Origin: Paraburkholderia hospita
GTDB taxonomy: Bacteria; Pseudomonadota; Gammaproteobacteria; Burkholderiales; Burkholderiaceae
NCBI RefSeq assembly: GCF_002902965.1
Contig: NZ_CP026107.1
Coordinates: forward strand, 682,001 to 746,000
DNA length: 64,000 bases
Direction: 5' to 3'
This document shows, piece after piece, positions 26,460 to 36,031 of the stretch (within the stretch, counting starts at the first letter, position 1; each line of letters starts with the position of its first letter). The notes under the pieces were generated by a model. That model worked only from the letters and a program-made list of their open reading frames with translations, made no database searches and was not told the DNA's origin. The position numbers and the translations under genes are program-made.

Positions 26460-27587
26460 GTGCCAGGTCTACTTCCCGATGTCGACCGCGAGGGGCTCCT
26501 CGAATATTCGGTCGTTTACACCGACCGTTCAATCAATCATATGTCGCAGCTCTTTCAAGGAGTCATGCGCGATATTTCCGACGCACTGAAAAAAGTCTAC
26601 AACGCGAAGTCGGCTGTTGTCGTCCCGGGCAGCGGGACTTTCGGCATGGAAGCCGTTGCCCGGCAGTTCGCGACAAACAAGAAGTGTCTGGTTATCCGCA
26701 ATGGCTGGTTCAGTTTCCGCTGGTCGCAGATTTTCGACATGGGCAGCATTCCGTCTGAATCGATGGTGTTGAAGGCGCGTCCGGTCGAACAAGGAAGGCA
26801 GGCCGCATATGCGCCGGCTCCGATCGACGAAGTGGTCGCTGCGATCAAGGAAAACAAGCCGGATCTGGTCTTTGCGCCGCATGTCGAAACCGCATCCGGG
26901 ATGATGCTGCCTGATGCCTATTTGCGCGCGGTGTCTGACGCGGTTCATGCCGTCGGCGGCATGTTCGTACTGGATTGCATCGCCTCCGGCACGGTCTGGG
27001 TGGACATGCAGGCCAGTGGCGTCGATGTCCTGATCAGCGCGCCGCAAAAGGGATGGAGCGCGTCACCTTGCTGCGCGTTGGTCATGCTCAGCCCACTCGC
27101 TCGCGAAAGAATCGACTCAACGACTAGCACCAGTTTCGCTTGCGATCTTCGCAAATGGCTGCAGATCATGGAGGCCTACGAGAACGGTGGGTTCGCGTAC
27201 CACGCCACGATGCCCACGGACAGTCTCGCGATACTGCGTGATGTCATGAAGGAGACCGAGGCATACGGCTTCGACAAAGTGAGAGCGGAGCAGCTTGAAC
27301 TCGGTAAGCGCGTTCGCTCACTCTTGACTGGCGCAGGTTTCAAAAGCGTGGCGGCCGAAGGTTTTCAGGCTCCGGGTGTTGTGGTCAGCTACACGGATGA
27401 TGACGGCATACGATCGGGGAAGAAATTCGCCGATGCGGGCTTCCAGATCGCGCCTGGCGTTCCTCTTCAATGCGATGAGGGTGAAGATTTCAAGACCTTC
27501 CGCGTGGGATTGTTTGGCCTGGATAAACTGCATGATGTTGAAGGCGCGGTCGCCAGGCTCGCCAAGGCGTTGGATAGAATTCTTTAG
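26460..27587 (+). CDS. Class V aminotransferase (alanine/serine-glyoxylate type)
   Basis: The protein has 375 residues with a PLP-dependent fold type I. The PLP lysine is in SAPQKGWSASP (residue about 195), preceded by the cofactor Asp in FVLDCIASGT. An early VVPGSGTFGMEA segment binds the phosphate. The overall pattern is that of alanine-glyoxylate or serine-pyruvate aminotransferases, often active in glyoxylate or 2-aminophosphonate-type metabolism. The start is GTG 26460 with GGAGGCGA upstream. It is a single-gene unit, so the pathway is not shown by neighbours. Confidence 0.87.
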   Translation: MPGLLPDVDREGLLEYSVVYTDRSINHMSQLFQGVMRDISDALKKVYNAKSAVVVPGSGTFGMEAVARQFATNKKCLVIRNGWFSFRWSQIFDMGSIPSESMVLKARPVEQGRQAAYAPAPIDEVVAAIKENKPDLVFAPHVETASGMMLPDAYLRAVSDAVHAVGGMFVLDCIASGTVWVDMQASGVDVLISAPQKGWSASPCCALVMLSPLARERIDSTTSTSFACDLRKWLQIMEAYENGGFAYHATMPTDSLAILRDVMKETEAYGFDKVRAEQLELGKRVRSLLTGAGFKSVAAEGFQAPGVVVSYTDDDGIRSGKKFADAGFQIAPGVPLQCDEGEDFKTFRVGLFGLDKLHDVEGAVARLAKALDRIL

Positions 27588-28133
27588 AGCGGTTTTCCGG
27601 AGCGTGTGCGCATGGCTTGCTCTTGCAACTGCATCGGCATCGGCGGGAAGACTCCGGAGCCTGCCGGAATAGCTATGCGCACGATTCGGCCTTAGCTGAC
27701 GTTCGTCTATCGGCGCGGCGAAGGCCGCTCAACGACTCAGGCCGGCCATTCATTGCGTGTCAACTTCGAATGGCAACTCCATGCATCGATCAATGGGTGA
27801 ATTTGACCCGTATCGGACGTTGGGACCGTTGCGGAACCAAGGGCCGCTTCTGAAGATCTTCGAACCTTGCTTCGCTCCGGTTCACAACCAGAGCGGGCCA
27901 CGCGATGTCATCTTCCGATCCTCCTCCTCGCGCACTACCATTCCTTCACGATCCGATGACCTTGGCGCGATAGTTCACTGGAAACGTTTGACGGCACTCG
28001 ACAGGCGATGCCGCGGCGCCTAGTCGGGCTGCGAACCCTCATCTGCGCGAAACCTGTGTGAGATACGGAATACCTTCGCATCTGACAGGTTCACTCCAAT
28101 GAGACACCTGTTCATCACAACGGGAGATCCATC
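27588..28133. other. Intergenic stretch with a short dyad near its end
   Basis: No gene was recognised in these 546 bp. An inverted repeat, ACAGGT at 28085-28090 and ACCTGT at 28106-28111 with 15 nt between, lies about 23 bp before the start of the DUF305 gene. It could be an operator or a leader stem. Confidence 0.4.
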
Positions 28134-28634
28134 GTGCGTACCCCAAGTCCCCGTACCGTGCGGACGATCCTGAGCGCCGTCATCGTCCTGGCGATCTCGG
28201 CGCTTTGCGACTCACCTGCCTTCGCTGCCGGCTTACAGAGCGAAGGTACGTCTAACGAAGCCCCCTTCCTGGCGGAGAACAATACCGCCATGACAAGAAT
28301 GATGGACGGCATGTCGACGAGACCGACAGGCGACGTCGATCGCGATTTTGTCGCAATGATGGTGCCTCACCATCAAGGTGCCATCGACATGGCGCAGGCC
28401 GAACTGCGTTACGGTCACAACGAACAGTTGCGCCGCATCGCGCAAGAGATCGTCGTCGAGCAACAACAGGAAATCGTCGCCATGCGCGTCGCACTCGGAC
28501 AACCATTGCCACCGCCTGCCCCCGCTCCGGACCAGCAAAAGCCAGCTTCTATGCCTGCCGCCCCTGTTCATCGAACGTCCGACCACGGCATGCAAATGAA
28601 CATGTCAAACCCTATGCAGAAGGAGCGGCAATGA
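28134..28634 (+). CDS. DUF305-family exported protein
   Basis: The protein has 166 residues with a signal peptide (VRTILSAVIVLAISALCDSPAFA). The core FVAMMVPHHQGAIDMAQAEL and the Met/His-rich composition are typical of DUF305, a ferritin-like helical domain; the family includes CopM-type copper-binding proteins. The C-terminal tail is Pro-rich and Met-rich (HGMQMNMSNPMQ), compatible with metal binding. The GTG start at 28134 has GGGAG upstream. It overlaps the next gene by 4 nt (ATGA), so the two are made together. The metal role is known for relatives and inferred here. Confidence 0.85.
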   Translation: MRTPSPRTVRTILSAVIVLAISALCDSPAFAAGLQSEGTSNEAPFLAENNTAMTRMMDGMSTRPTGDVDRDFVAMMVPHHQGAIDMAQAELRYGHNEQLRRIAQEIVVEQQQEIVAMRVALGQPLPPPAPAPDQQKPASMPAAPVHRTSDHGMQMNMSNPMQKERQ

Positions 28635-30109
28635 AACGCCCATCGAGAATCACCATCGCGTTGTCTGCAGCCATGCTGGCGGCAGCGCAGTTCGCATGGG
28701 CTGGGCAGGCCCCTGGATCGCAGTCCGATCCTGACATTCCCGTAAGCCACCACGATCGCGTTTACGCCGCCGAGCAGTTTTCGAACACGGTGTCGGTGAT
28801 CGACCCGGCCGACAACAAACTGCTCGGCCTGATTCGCCTCGGCGATCCCTCGCCGGGCAATTTCAGTCCGCTGTACAAAGGTCAGTTACTTGTGCACGGC
28901 ATGGGTTTCTCGCCGGACCATCACACAATTGCGGTTGTCTCAATCGGATCGAACTCGGTTTCATTCATCGACACGCAGACTAACGCCGTCAAGCATGTCA
29001 CCTACGTCGGCCGCTCGCCTCACGAGGCTTTCTTCACGCCCGATGGAAAGGAGGTCTGGGTGACGGTGCGTGGTGAAAACTACGTCGCGGTACTCGACGG
29101 AAAAACGTACGAGGAGAAAACACGCATTACTGTCCCGGCTGGCCCCGGTATGCAGATATTCTCACCGGACGGGAAATATGGTTATATCTGTTCGTCCTTC
29201 AACCCGGAGATTGAGGTGGTGTCCGTGGCCGACCACAAGATCGTCGGCATGGTCCAGCAGGCCAGCCCCTTTTGTCCCGACCTGGCGGCGACGCCCGACG
29301 GCAAGCAGGTCTGGTTCACGCTTAAGGACACCGGCAAGGTCCAGGTGTTCGATGCAAGGCCGCCATTCGCGCTGATCAGGACACTCGACACAGGCCCAAT
29401 CACGAATCACGTGAACATCGTGCATAACGACAAGGGCACGTTCGCGTACGTCTCCGTTGGGGGCCTGAATGTGATCAAGGTGTTTCGAACTGACAACTTT
29501 TCGCAGGTCGCGACGATACCTGTCGGCAACTTGCCGCATGGGCTCTGGCCGTCGGGGGACGGCAGCCGCATCTATGTCGGGCTGGAGAACGCCGATGCGA
29601 TGACTGCGATCGACACACGGAGCAACACGGTCATCGCGACTGTGCCCATCGGCCAGGCACCGCAGGCTGTCACCTATGTGCCGAATGCGGTGTCGGAAGG
29701 TGATGCTACGCAGAACCTGCAAACGCTGGGCCTGGCTGGTCAGAGCGTCCATCTTGCACTGGTGCCGGTGGGGGCGGGCAAGACGGCGGATGCCGCCAGT
29801 GCACCTACGACTGTCGCGTTGTTCGATCAGGGCCTAGTGCAGGTTCTCCAGGCCGCTGTCACTGGTCTGCAACCGAAGCAGCCCTACGTTCTAGGTCTTG
29901 CCGATAACCCCGATGGCACGGGTGACCTGCAAGTGCTCGCGAATTTCATGTCCAATCCGGCCGGCTCGGCGATCGTCAATGCTCTCGGGCAGATTCGCCA
30001 ACTGATCACACCAGGAATGGGCTATGCCGCTGATAAGCGCCGCTACCTCGTGGTCGCCCCGCAAGGGTCGGGCAAGCCTGGGGCTCCCGTACAGGTGCAG
30101 TCGCCGTAA
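28631..30109 (+). CDS. Exported YncE-like beta-propeller protein
   Basis: The protein has 492 residues with a signal peptide (ALSAAMLAAAQFAWA). There are at least six repeats of the YVTN/NHL type (VYAAEQFSNTVSVIDPADNKLLG, IAVVSIGSNSVSFIDT, VWVTVRGENYVAVLDG, IYVGLENADAMTAIDTRSN), forming a seven-bladed-type propeller, followed by a roughly 130-residue C-terminal domain of unknown type. It probably works with the DUF305 protein, to which it is coupled by ATGA overlap. Relatives bind ligands or act in periplasmic stress and metal handling. Confidence 0.85.
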   Translation: MKRPSRITIALSAAMLAAAQFAWAGQAPGSQSDPDIPVSHHDRVYAAEQFSNTVSVIDPADNKLLGLIRLGDPSPGNFSPLYKGQLLVHGMGFSPDHHTIAVVSIGSNSVSFIDTQTNAVKHVTYVGRSPHEAFFTPDGKEVWVTVRGENYVAVLDGKTYEEKTRITVPAGPGMQIFSPDGKYGYICSSFNPEIEVVSVADHKIVGMVQQASPFCPDLAATPDGKQVWFTLKDTGKVQVFDARPPFALIRTLDTGPITNHVNIVHNDKGTFAYVSVGGLNVIKVFRTDNFSQVATIPVGNLPHGLWPSGDGSRIYVGLENADAMTAIDTRSNTVIATVPIGQAPQAVTYVPNAVSEGDATQNLQTLGLAGQSVHLALVPVGAGKTADAASAPTTVALFDQGLVQVLQAAVTGLQPKQPYVLGLADNPDGTGDLQVLANFMSNPAGSAIVNALGQIRQLITPGMGYAADKRRYLVVAPQGSGKPGAPVQVQSP

Positions 30110-30115
30110 CCGGAT

Positions 30116-30147
30116 CCGCCGCCACGTCTCGTTCGCGGTGGCGGCGG
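30116..30147 (+). terminator. GC-rich hairpin after the beta-propeller gene
   Basis: CCGCCGCCAC at 30116-30125 pairs with GTGGCGGCGG at 30138-30147 across a 12-nt loop, 6 bp after the stop codon. No T-run follows, so intrinsic termination is uncertain. Confidence 0.4.
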
Positions 30148-30698
30148 CGGCGGTGCGCGGTGCGGCTATCTGATTCTGGTAGTCACGGGAACGATCCCAT
30201 GGCGGCGGCGAATTGAATGACCGGCTCCTGAGCGGGGCAGACGCCTGAACGTCTGAGCGACGGTGTGAGGGAACGACGCTTCATGGCCGGCAATACGCAT
30301 TCACCCGACCTGCCAGGAAGCTGCCGTTGATGACTCCAACGTCGGCTCTAGAGAGCGGTTGTCGAACTGATGCTTGCGGCCAACTTGAGGCATTGGCCGG
30401 TGTACCGGGGCGGACGCTCGAACGTCTCATCCGCCTTAGGCGGCGGACATTCGCGGATGAAAGGCGGTTCCGCTCGCATTTGTTTCGACCCAAAATCCTT
30501 CGATAAGCGCTACGTAGACCCGAGACGATAGTGCGAGCTTCCGCATATCCTCCGGGAGGGGGCGGCATGAAACCCCGGCCAGCGCTCTTTCAATCTCCAG
30601 CCTGAAGCAGGCCCAAGGCGAGCAGCCACGAAAATTGGGCACGCACAGGGGGGGATGCCGCCTATCCTTGGAGATAGGCAAACCGCAGGGTCCCGTTC
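30148..30698. other. Intergenic stretch, no gene recognised
   Basis: About 550 bp with short chance frames on both strands. One minus frame (30281-30568) is Arg/Ser-rich in the way of antisense noise. The promoter of the VOC-transporter unit must lie near its end. Confidence 0.4.
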
Positions 30699-31562
30699 AT
30701 GATCAATTTGCACGAACTCCGGTATGTTCGGCTCGGTACACGTGACATCGGCGCCGCGGCGAAGTATGCCGCCGATATCCTTGGATTACAGCTGGTGCGC
30801 CGCGAGGGTGGGTGGGCCTACCTGCGCTCGGATGAGCGCGATCACACGCTGGTCTACTTCGAGGGGGATCCGAATGACCAGACGATTGCATTCGATGTCG
30901 TCACGAACGAGGCGCTCGAACAAGCGGGCGCGGTGTTAGAGCAGAACAGCTTCCGCGTACACGCAGGCAGTCGCAACGAGTGCGATCAACGTCGCGTACG
31001 CGCCTTCATCAGTTTCAAGGATCCATCGGGCAACCAGATTGAATTGGTGTTCGGCGCCTTGCATAGCGGCCGTCGCTATTTTCCGTCACGCGACGCCGGA
31101 ATCACTGGCTTCAGCCACGTCGGCCTGCGCACCAGCGATCCCGGACGTGACGAGATCTTCTGGACGAAACTGTGCAATGCGCGTGTGAGCGACTGGATCG
31201 GACCTGCACCGCTGCTGAGAATCGACGAGGTACATCACCGGATCGCCCTCTTTCCGTCCCCGTTCGCCGGCATCCAACATATCAATCACCAGGTTGCAAG
31301 CATCGACGATCTCATGCGCGCCTGGTACACCCTGCGTGAACAGGGCATACCCATTCGGTTCGGACCAGGGCGGCATCCGACGTCGGGCGCCATCTTTCTC
31401 TACTTCGAGGGGCCTGACGGAATGACTTACGAATACTCGACAGGCGTTCGTCTGATCAGTCCGGATGAGGAAGCGAGTTACTGTCCCCGCCGGTTCCCGT
31501 TCGATTCCACCGGCTTTTGCATGTGGGGCGCCAAACCCGATATTCCAGAGTTTCAATCCTGA
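30699..31562 (+). CDS. VOC-family extradiol-dioxygenase-like enzyme
   Basis: The protein has 287 residues with two vicinal-oxygen-chelate modules. The layout matches type I extradiol dioxygenases of the 2,3-dihydroxybiphenyl or catechol kind. The expected metal ligands are visible as H140 (FSHVGL), H197 (INHQVA) and E245 (TYEYSTG). It would open an aromatic diol ring using Fe(II) or Mn(II) and O2. The aromatic-acid transporter gene follows after 145 bp, supporting an aromatic substrate. The substrate is not readable, and no other ring-cleavage pathway genes are nearby. Confidence 0.8.
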   Translation: MINLHELRYVRLGTRDIGAAAKYAADILGLQLVRREGGWAYLRSDERDHTLVYFEGDPNDQTIAFDVVTNEALEQAGAVLEQNSFRVHAGSRNECDQRRVRAFISFKDPSGNQIELVFGALHSGRRYFPSRDAGITGFSHVGLRTSDPGRDEIFWTKLCNARVSDWIGPAPLLRIDEVHHRIALFPSPFAGIQHINHQVASIDDLMRAWYTLREQGIPIRFGPGRHPTSGAIFLYFEGPDGMTYEYSTGVRLISPDEEASYCPRRFPFDSTGFCMWGAKPDIPEFQS

Positions 31563-31707
31563 CGCGCGATCAGGTCCATCGCTGATCGCGCGAGAGTAAC
31601 CTTCAAGGCTACCGGAGGCGGAGCCAGGAGAACACGCGGGGACAAGCTTCCTGCCAGCACCCTTGTCAAAGAAACGGCCTGGATTTAGCGGCTACAGGGA
31701 GGACGCC

Positions 31708-33069
31708 ATGGCAACGATCAGAACGGTCGATGTTCAGGAGTTCATCAACTCGCACAAGCTGTCGCCCTATCAGTTGCTGATCGTCGCGCTGTGTTTCCTG
31801 ACAGTCGCGTTCGATGGTTTCGATACGGCAAGCGCCGGATTCATTGCACCTGCCATCAGGAAGCAATGGGCATTGAACGCGCTTCAGTTGGCGCCTGTGT
31901 TCGGCGGCGGCCTGTTTGGCCTGATGGTAGGCGCGCTCCTGTTCGGACCACTTGCCGACAGGTTTGGGCGCAAGCCCATACTCTGCTTTTCAGTGGCGTT
32001 TTTCGGTGTCATGTGCCTGTGGTCCGCCTACGCGACTTCTCTGCGCGAACTCATACTATTGCGATTCCTGACCGGCTTGGGTCTTGGCGGAGCCATGCCT
32101 ACGGCCATTACGATGACATCCGAATTCGGTCCCGAGAAACAGCGCTCGCTATTGGTGACGAGTATGTTCTGCGGCTTCACGTTAGGCGGGTCATTGGGTG
32201 GCGTGGTCGCCTCGCAGATCATTCCCCTGCATGGCTGGCAGGGCGTGCTGTTATTCGGCGGGGCCATGCCATTGGTACTGGTGCCGGTCCTGTTATGGCT
32301 TCTGCCTGAGTCTGTCCGGTACCTGGCGTTGTCCGGCCGGAAACAGGAGCAAGTGGCCCGCACGCTCCGGCGCATAGCGCCACAGGAAGTGCTCGAACAT
32401 ACGGTGTTCACAGTCCCCGAGAACAAGGTCACGGGTTCTCCCGTCCGCAACCTTTTCGGCAGCGGCGTGATGGTCGGCACCGTCTGCCTCTGGCTCACCT
32501 TCTTCATGAGTCTGCTGGTGTATTACCTGCTCACTAGCTGGCTGCCCACGGTCATTAACAACACAGGCGTCCCTCTGGATATGACTGCGCTGATCGCCGC
32601 AGCGCTGCCCTTGGGCAGCACGGTCGGCGCCGTGCTGATCGGCCGCCTGATGGACAGGCACAATCCCTGTCTGATACTCACAAGCTTCTACCTTGTTGCC
32701 GCAGTGTTTATCCTGCTCATCGGCGTCGCTTCGTCGTTGCCGATGCTGGTGTTCGCAGTCTTTGGGGCTGGTCTTGGAACCGGAGGCTCGCAGACCGGCG
32801 CCAATGCGCTGGCGGCGGCCTACTATCCAACCTCCAGCCGCGTCTCCGGCGTGAGTTGGGCGCTCGGCATTGGCAGGGTGGGTTCGATCGTGGGCTCAAT
32901 GGTTGGCGGAGTGCTGCTAGCCATGCATCTGGGCCTGCCCATCATGTTCGTGCTGGTTGCGATACCCACCTTCGTCGCCGCACTCAGCATGTTTGGCATG
33001 GGGCGCCACGAGGCCGCGCTCAGGTCGTCTGAGGTTGCTCGAACGCTCCCTGGTTCAGTCAAGCCTTAG
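31708..33069 (+). CDS. Aromatic acid:H+ symporter, MFS AAHS family
   Basis: The protein has 453 residues with 12 TM segments. TM1 carries the AAHS hallmark (AFDGFDTASAG) and the loop between TM2 and TM3 carries GPLADRFGRKP. Relatives such as PcaK and MhpT bring in 4-hydroxybenzoate or phenylpropanoids. The ATG at 31708 has AGGGAGGA upstream; the longer frame from 31663 has not. It is likely co-transcribed with the VOC enzyme, making an uptake-plus-cleavage pair. The substrate is unknown. Confidence 0.9.
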   Translation: MATIRTVDVQEFINSHKLSPYQLLIVALCFLTVAFDGFDTASAGFIAPAIRKQWALNALQLAPVFGGGLFGLMVGALLFGPLADRFGRKPILCFSVAFFGVMCLWSAYATSLRELILLRFLTGLGLGGAMPTAITMTSEFGPEKQRSLLVTSMFCGFTLGGSLGGVVASQIIPLHGWQGVLLFGGAMPLVLVPVLLWLLPESVRYLALSGRKQEQVARTLRRIAPQEVLEHTVFTVPENKVTGSPVRNLFGSGVMVGTVCLWLTFFMSLLVYYLLTSWLPTVINNTGVPLDMTALIAAALPLGSTVGAVLIGRLMDRHNPCLILTSFYLVAAVFILLIGVASSLPMLVFAVFGAGLGTGGSQTGANALAAAYYPTSSRVSGVSWALGIGRVGSIVGSMVGGVLLAMHLGLPIMFVLVAIPTFVAALSMFGMGRHEAALRSSEVARTLPGSVKP

Positions 33070-33355
33070 ACGACTGTCAGCGCCGAATCCATGCATCGCA
33101 CTTTCGTCGAAGGTCCCTTCTCCGGCATTTCGTCCAGCGGCACCGTACGCTAATGGCGCCGGCACGCCGCCGACCGATCGCTCCGGGGTGGCATTCGGAG
33201 GTTGACGCGTGTCCAGTGGAAGGGCGGCAACTTGGCGCGTGCTGCCCGGTTGTGGCTTTGCGAGTTTCAGTCCGCGTATATCCGCTTGCATGAGGCAGAG
33301 CCCGGCCATTTGCCACGGTTGGTCCGCGCATTCGCGCGAACATTCGGATGACTGA
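33070..33355. other. Intergenic stretch, nothing recognised
   Basis: Minus frames here are low-complexity shadows. No hairpin with a T-run follows the transporter gene. Confidence 0.35.
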
Positions 33356-33529
33356 TCAGCGCGCAAGCAGCGGCCCCCAGAATCTCGCCACCAACGATGA
33401 AGTAAGCGTCGCCGGGCACAGAGCTGCCGATGCCTCATTGGCCGCGGCAGCAAGATGCGGGTGGCAAGCGGTAAGCGAGACTGCGGCCAGCGGCAGCGCG
33501 ATGGCGAAGTGGTGGAAGGTACGGCGCAT
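33356..33529 (-). CDS. Tiny putative lipoprotein, possibly truncated
   Basis: The ORF has 57 codons, too short for most gene lists. The ATG at 33529 is preceded by GGAG at good spacing. The sequence MRRTFHHFAIALPLAAVSLTAC is a convincing lipoprotein signal with lipobox LTAC. Only about 35 residues follow. It lies downstream of the broken copD on the same strand and may itself be cut short by a frameshift. No family was recognised. Confidence 0.4.
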   Translation of the reverse strand: MRRTFHHFAIALPLAAVSLTACHPHLAAAANEASAALCPATLTSSLVARFWGPLLAR

Positions 33530-33644
33530 GACATGATCTCCAATTCTGCATTGACAAAAAAATTCGGTGGCGGGAAGTATGTGACCGTGTCAGGCGTGAC
33601 TATCATTCGCCGCATCAATATCGCGAGCCAAAATTTTCCACATG

Positions 33645-34462
33645 CTAGCCACCCGTCGGCGCCATATGGCCCAACACTGGAGCCAGCGCGAGGATAGCTA
33701 GCATGGCAAGCGCTTCAGTCAAAAGAAGACTGTCGAAGCGGCGCTGCACAGCAGGATAAGCCGGGTCGAGTCGTTCAGCACGAGCGTGCAGATCGGGCAG
33801 AACCACCAGCCGGTTCCAGCCACCCAATGAGGTCGCAAGGGCTACGCATGCAAGCTTCGTGGCGAGCAACCGGCCCCAGGCCGTTCCAAAGAGTGGCGCG
33901 CTCGCGTGTGCGGTGTCCTGCATTGCATTATAGAAACCGGTGACGAGGACAACCGCAAGTGCGACCGTCGCTAGTTGAGACAACGCGGAGCATAAGGCAG
34001 CCTTTTGGCCGGGCGAACTGCCCTCCACGCGTGAGAGCCGGTACAGCAGGGATCGCCGCGACGATCACGCCACCACCCGCCCAGAGGCCAGTCGACCAGG
34101 TGCACGACGTGGATGGTCTCTCTCAGCGAGAAATCGCCCGAGTCCGCCGCATGGCTGGACGCAGCCTTGCCCGCCGCATAGGCGAGAAGGCCCACGACGA
34201 ACAGCGGGAAGCCGCGCCGCCCGAAATAACAACTCGATGCCGCGACCAGTGCGCCGAGGAATCCGACTGACCATGCGAGGCCGAAGTGAGACTCTGTCAG
34301 CACGGCACCCACAGCTACACCGGCGGCGGGGAGCGCCGAACCGCTCATCACCGCCGCCTGCAGCCAGAGATACGCGAGTGCAGCGATGGGCTGCGTCGTC
34401 GTAAGGAAAGCACGCCAGAGGCGCAGCGTGGCCTGCTCAAGCATGCCGCTGCGTTCTCCCAT
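33645..34462 (-). pseudogene. copD: copD-family copper-resistance membrane protein, frameshifted twice
   Basis: Two adjacent minus-strand frames together give a CopD-like protein. The 5' part (from 34462) has LWRAFLTTTQPIAALAYLW, several TM segments and SLRETIHVVHLV. The 3' part (to 33645) has LATVALAVVLVTGFYNAMQD and further TM segments. Between them, at about 34030-34085, a third frame reads GGVIVAAIPAVPALTR, which fits the missing family segment. The gene therefore needs two frame changes within about 60 bp to read through. CopD takes up or handles periplasmic copper with CopC. As it stands no full product can be made; a sequencing error is possible but would have to occur twice. Confidence 0.65.
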
Positions 34463-35052
34463 TTTGCTGTCCCGGGGACATGCGTTGCTACCGTCGCGAC
34501 TCCTTCACCTCGGGCTTCGGATGGCCTCCGCTTCGCTTCTATTTCGAGGTTCCAGTAATCAGTTGGTTTGCCGATGCGACCCGTGTAGATGTGTTGTCGT
34601 TCGATTGCCATGTGGCGTGGGCCAAGATAACGGACCCCTGATGGTCCGGGCCGCGCTGCCCAAGAAGACTCGCACAATCTCGAGGTTGGGCCTGGGCACT
34701 ACAGCCAAGCTCACGGTGAGCAAGACCTTGGCTGGATATCGCCCCTTATGGACTACAGTGCAAAAGCAGTCGCCGTTCTGAGTGGCAATTGGTGGCTGCT
34801 CCTACTAAATGCTGAAATTCCCATGCGTGCATAGCCCGATGATCAACATGGCAACGTTCGTGAGTTTGGCCTCGACATGACGGGAAACACCACCAGCACG
34901 CCGGGCCAGTGGCGCGTCGTCAACCGCTCCCCGGGTTGCACCATGCCCGGAGACCCGGGGCAGCAACCAAAACGTCGACTCATACGACGTGAATAGATCC
35001 CGTTGCATAGGCTTGAAGCGCAAGACTCGTATCAGGAATCTGGAGATCGATC
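34463..35052. other. 590-bp stretch without a recognised gene
   Basis: Frames on both strands overlap and show no domain. The divergent promoters of the copD relic and of the gene at 35053 would lie here. Confidence 0.35.
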
Positions 35053-35526
35053 GTGAGAAAAAGCACTCTTTTCATTTTTTCGATACTTATTTCCGTTAAT
35101 GTTGAAGCGCATGTCGTTAGCTCATGCGACGGAGTCTATTCAGCACGCATTGGTGCGGGCGGCGGGTTGGTGATCCAGCAAGCGGGACGATATCTGGGGG
35201 TGGTAAAAACCGATCATGCTGTGGACGGTGGTTTATTTAGTCCCGATGACTCGATTTTGATCGCATTTGGCTTGCCGACCGAAATTGACGCTCGTTCGCC
35301 AAAGATAACGCGAGTGTCAATTTACTCGGTGAAGCCGACCGTAAGCCTCATCCACAGGGTGACATATGGCGGCGGCGTATACGATGTCGCTTTTAGTGAC
35401 GATCAGAATTACGTATTTGTAAATAATCAATATGGAGTCGATGTAATTGATATAAGGCGAGGGAATTTCCAGCCATATGACTCGACGCATGTCCCGCAGT
35501 TCACGACGCAGCAATGCAGGAAATGA
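35053..35526 (+). CDS. Small exported protein with beta-propeller-like repeats
   Basis: The protein has 157 residues. Signal peptide (KSTLFIFSILISVNVEA). The mature part has two or three propeller-style strands (GGLFSPDDSILIAFG, VYDVAFSDDQNYVFVNNQYG), too few for a full propeller. The DNA is AT-richer than its surroundings, like the immunity candidates near 7 kb, which suggests it arrived separately. The GTG start at 35053 has CTGGAG upstream. No function is assigned; an orphan immunity-type protein is one speculative option. Confidence 0.55.
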   Translation: MRKSTLFIFSILISVNVEAHVVSSCDGVYSARIGAGGGLVIQQAGRYLGVVKTDHAVDGGLFSPDDSILIAFGLPTEIDARSPKITRVSIYSVKPTVSLIHRVTYGGGVYDVAFSDDQNYVFVNNQYGVDVIDIRRGNFQPYDSTHVPQFTTQQCRK

Positions 35527-36031
35527 CCATTTCGAGTTGGTAAATAGGCTGCCTCATCGGCCGTCCTTGCCGGACTTTAAGAGATTCAGCAGCGGGCAGG
35601 TCACGCCCCAGATGCTCGATTCAGGTAGCGTCAGCAACCCGCCATATTGCTGACGTAGTACCCGGCCCACTTCAATGTCCGCAAAGGCCGACAACCAGGG
35701 GCCGCGACGCCAGCGCGAATGGCGGTTGTAGCTCGAAAGCCGACTGTGGAGCGACGTCGGGTCGAACGGCGGCAGTGGGTCGGGTGCTGTCCTCCGACAG
35801 GAGGACAGCTGTCGTTTGACGCAACAGACGGGTCAACGACCGCAGAGCCACCAACAACTGCCCTTCGCCGGCGACCAGCTTAATGACCGCTAAGGCCAAC
35901 CAGCCTCCCCGAACATCCTCCTTCACTCAAAATCCCCGTCCAGAGACGTTTGCCGCGATAACGTAGGTGATCGCGACCATACCGAGCACACGCAATCAAA
36001 ATCCTTCCGAGTGCGCGACCGTTATAGCTCG
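35527..36031. other. Intergenic stretch, no gene recognised
   Basis: 505 bp between convergent genes. It contains a short near-palindrome around 35789-35810 (TGTCCTCC, GACAGG, AGGACA) that could fold, but no T-run follows. The rest looks like decayed non-coding DNA. Confidence 0.35.

Noticed and set aside
33055..33618. 187-codon minus-strand frame
   Set aside because: Low-quality composition; the same stretch holds a better supported short lipoprotein ORF in another frame.
35789..35810. Short palindromic stretch considered as a terminator or mobile-element end
   Set aside because: Stem is short, no T-run, no target-site duplication or second copy seen.
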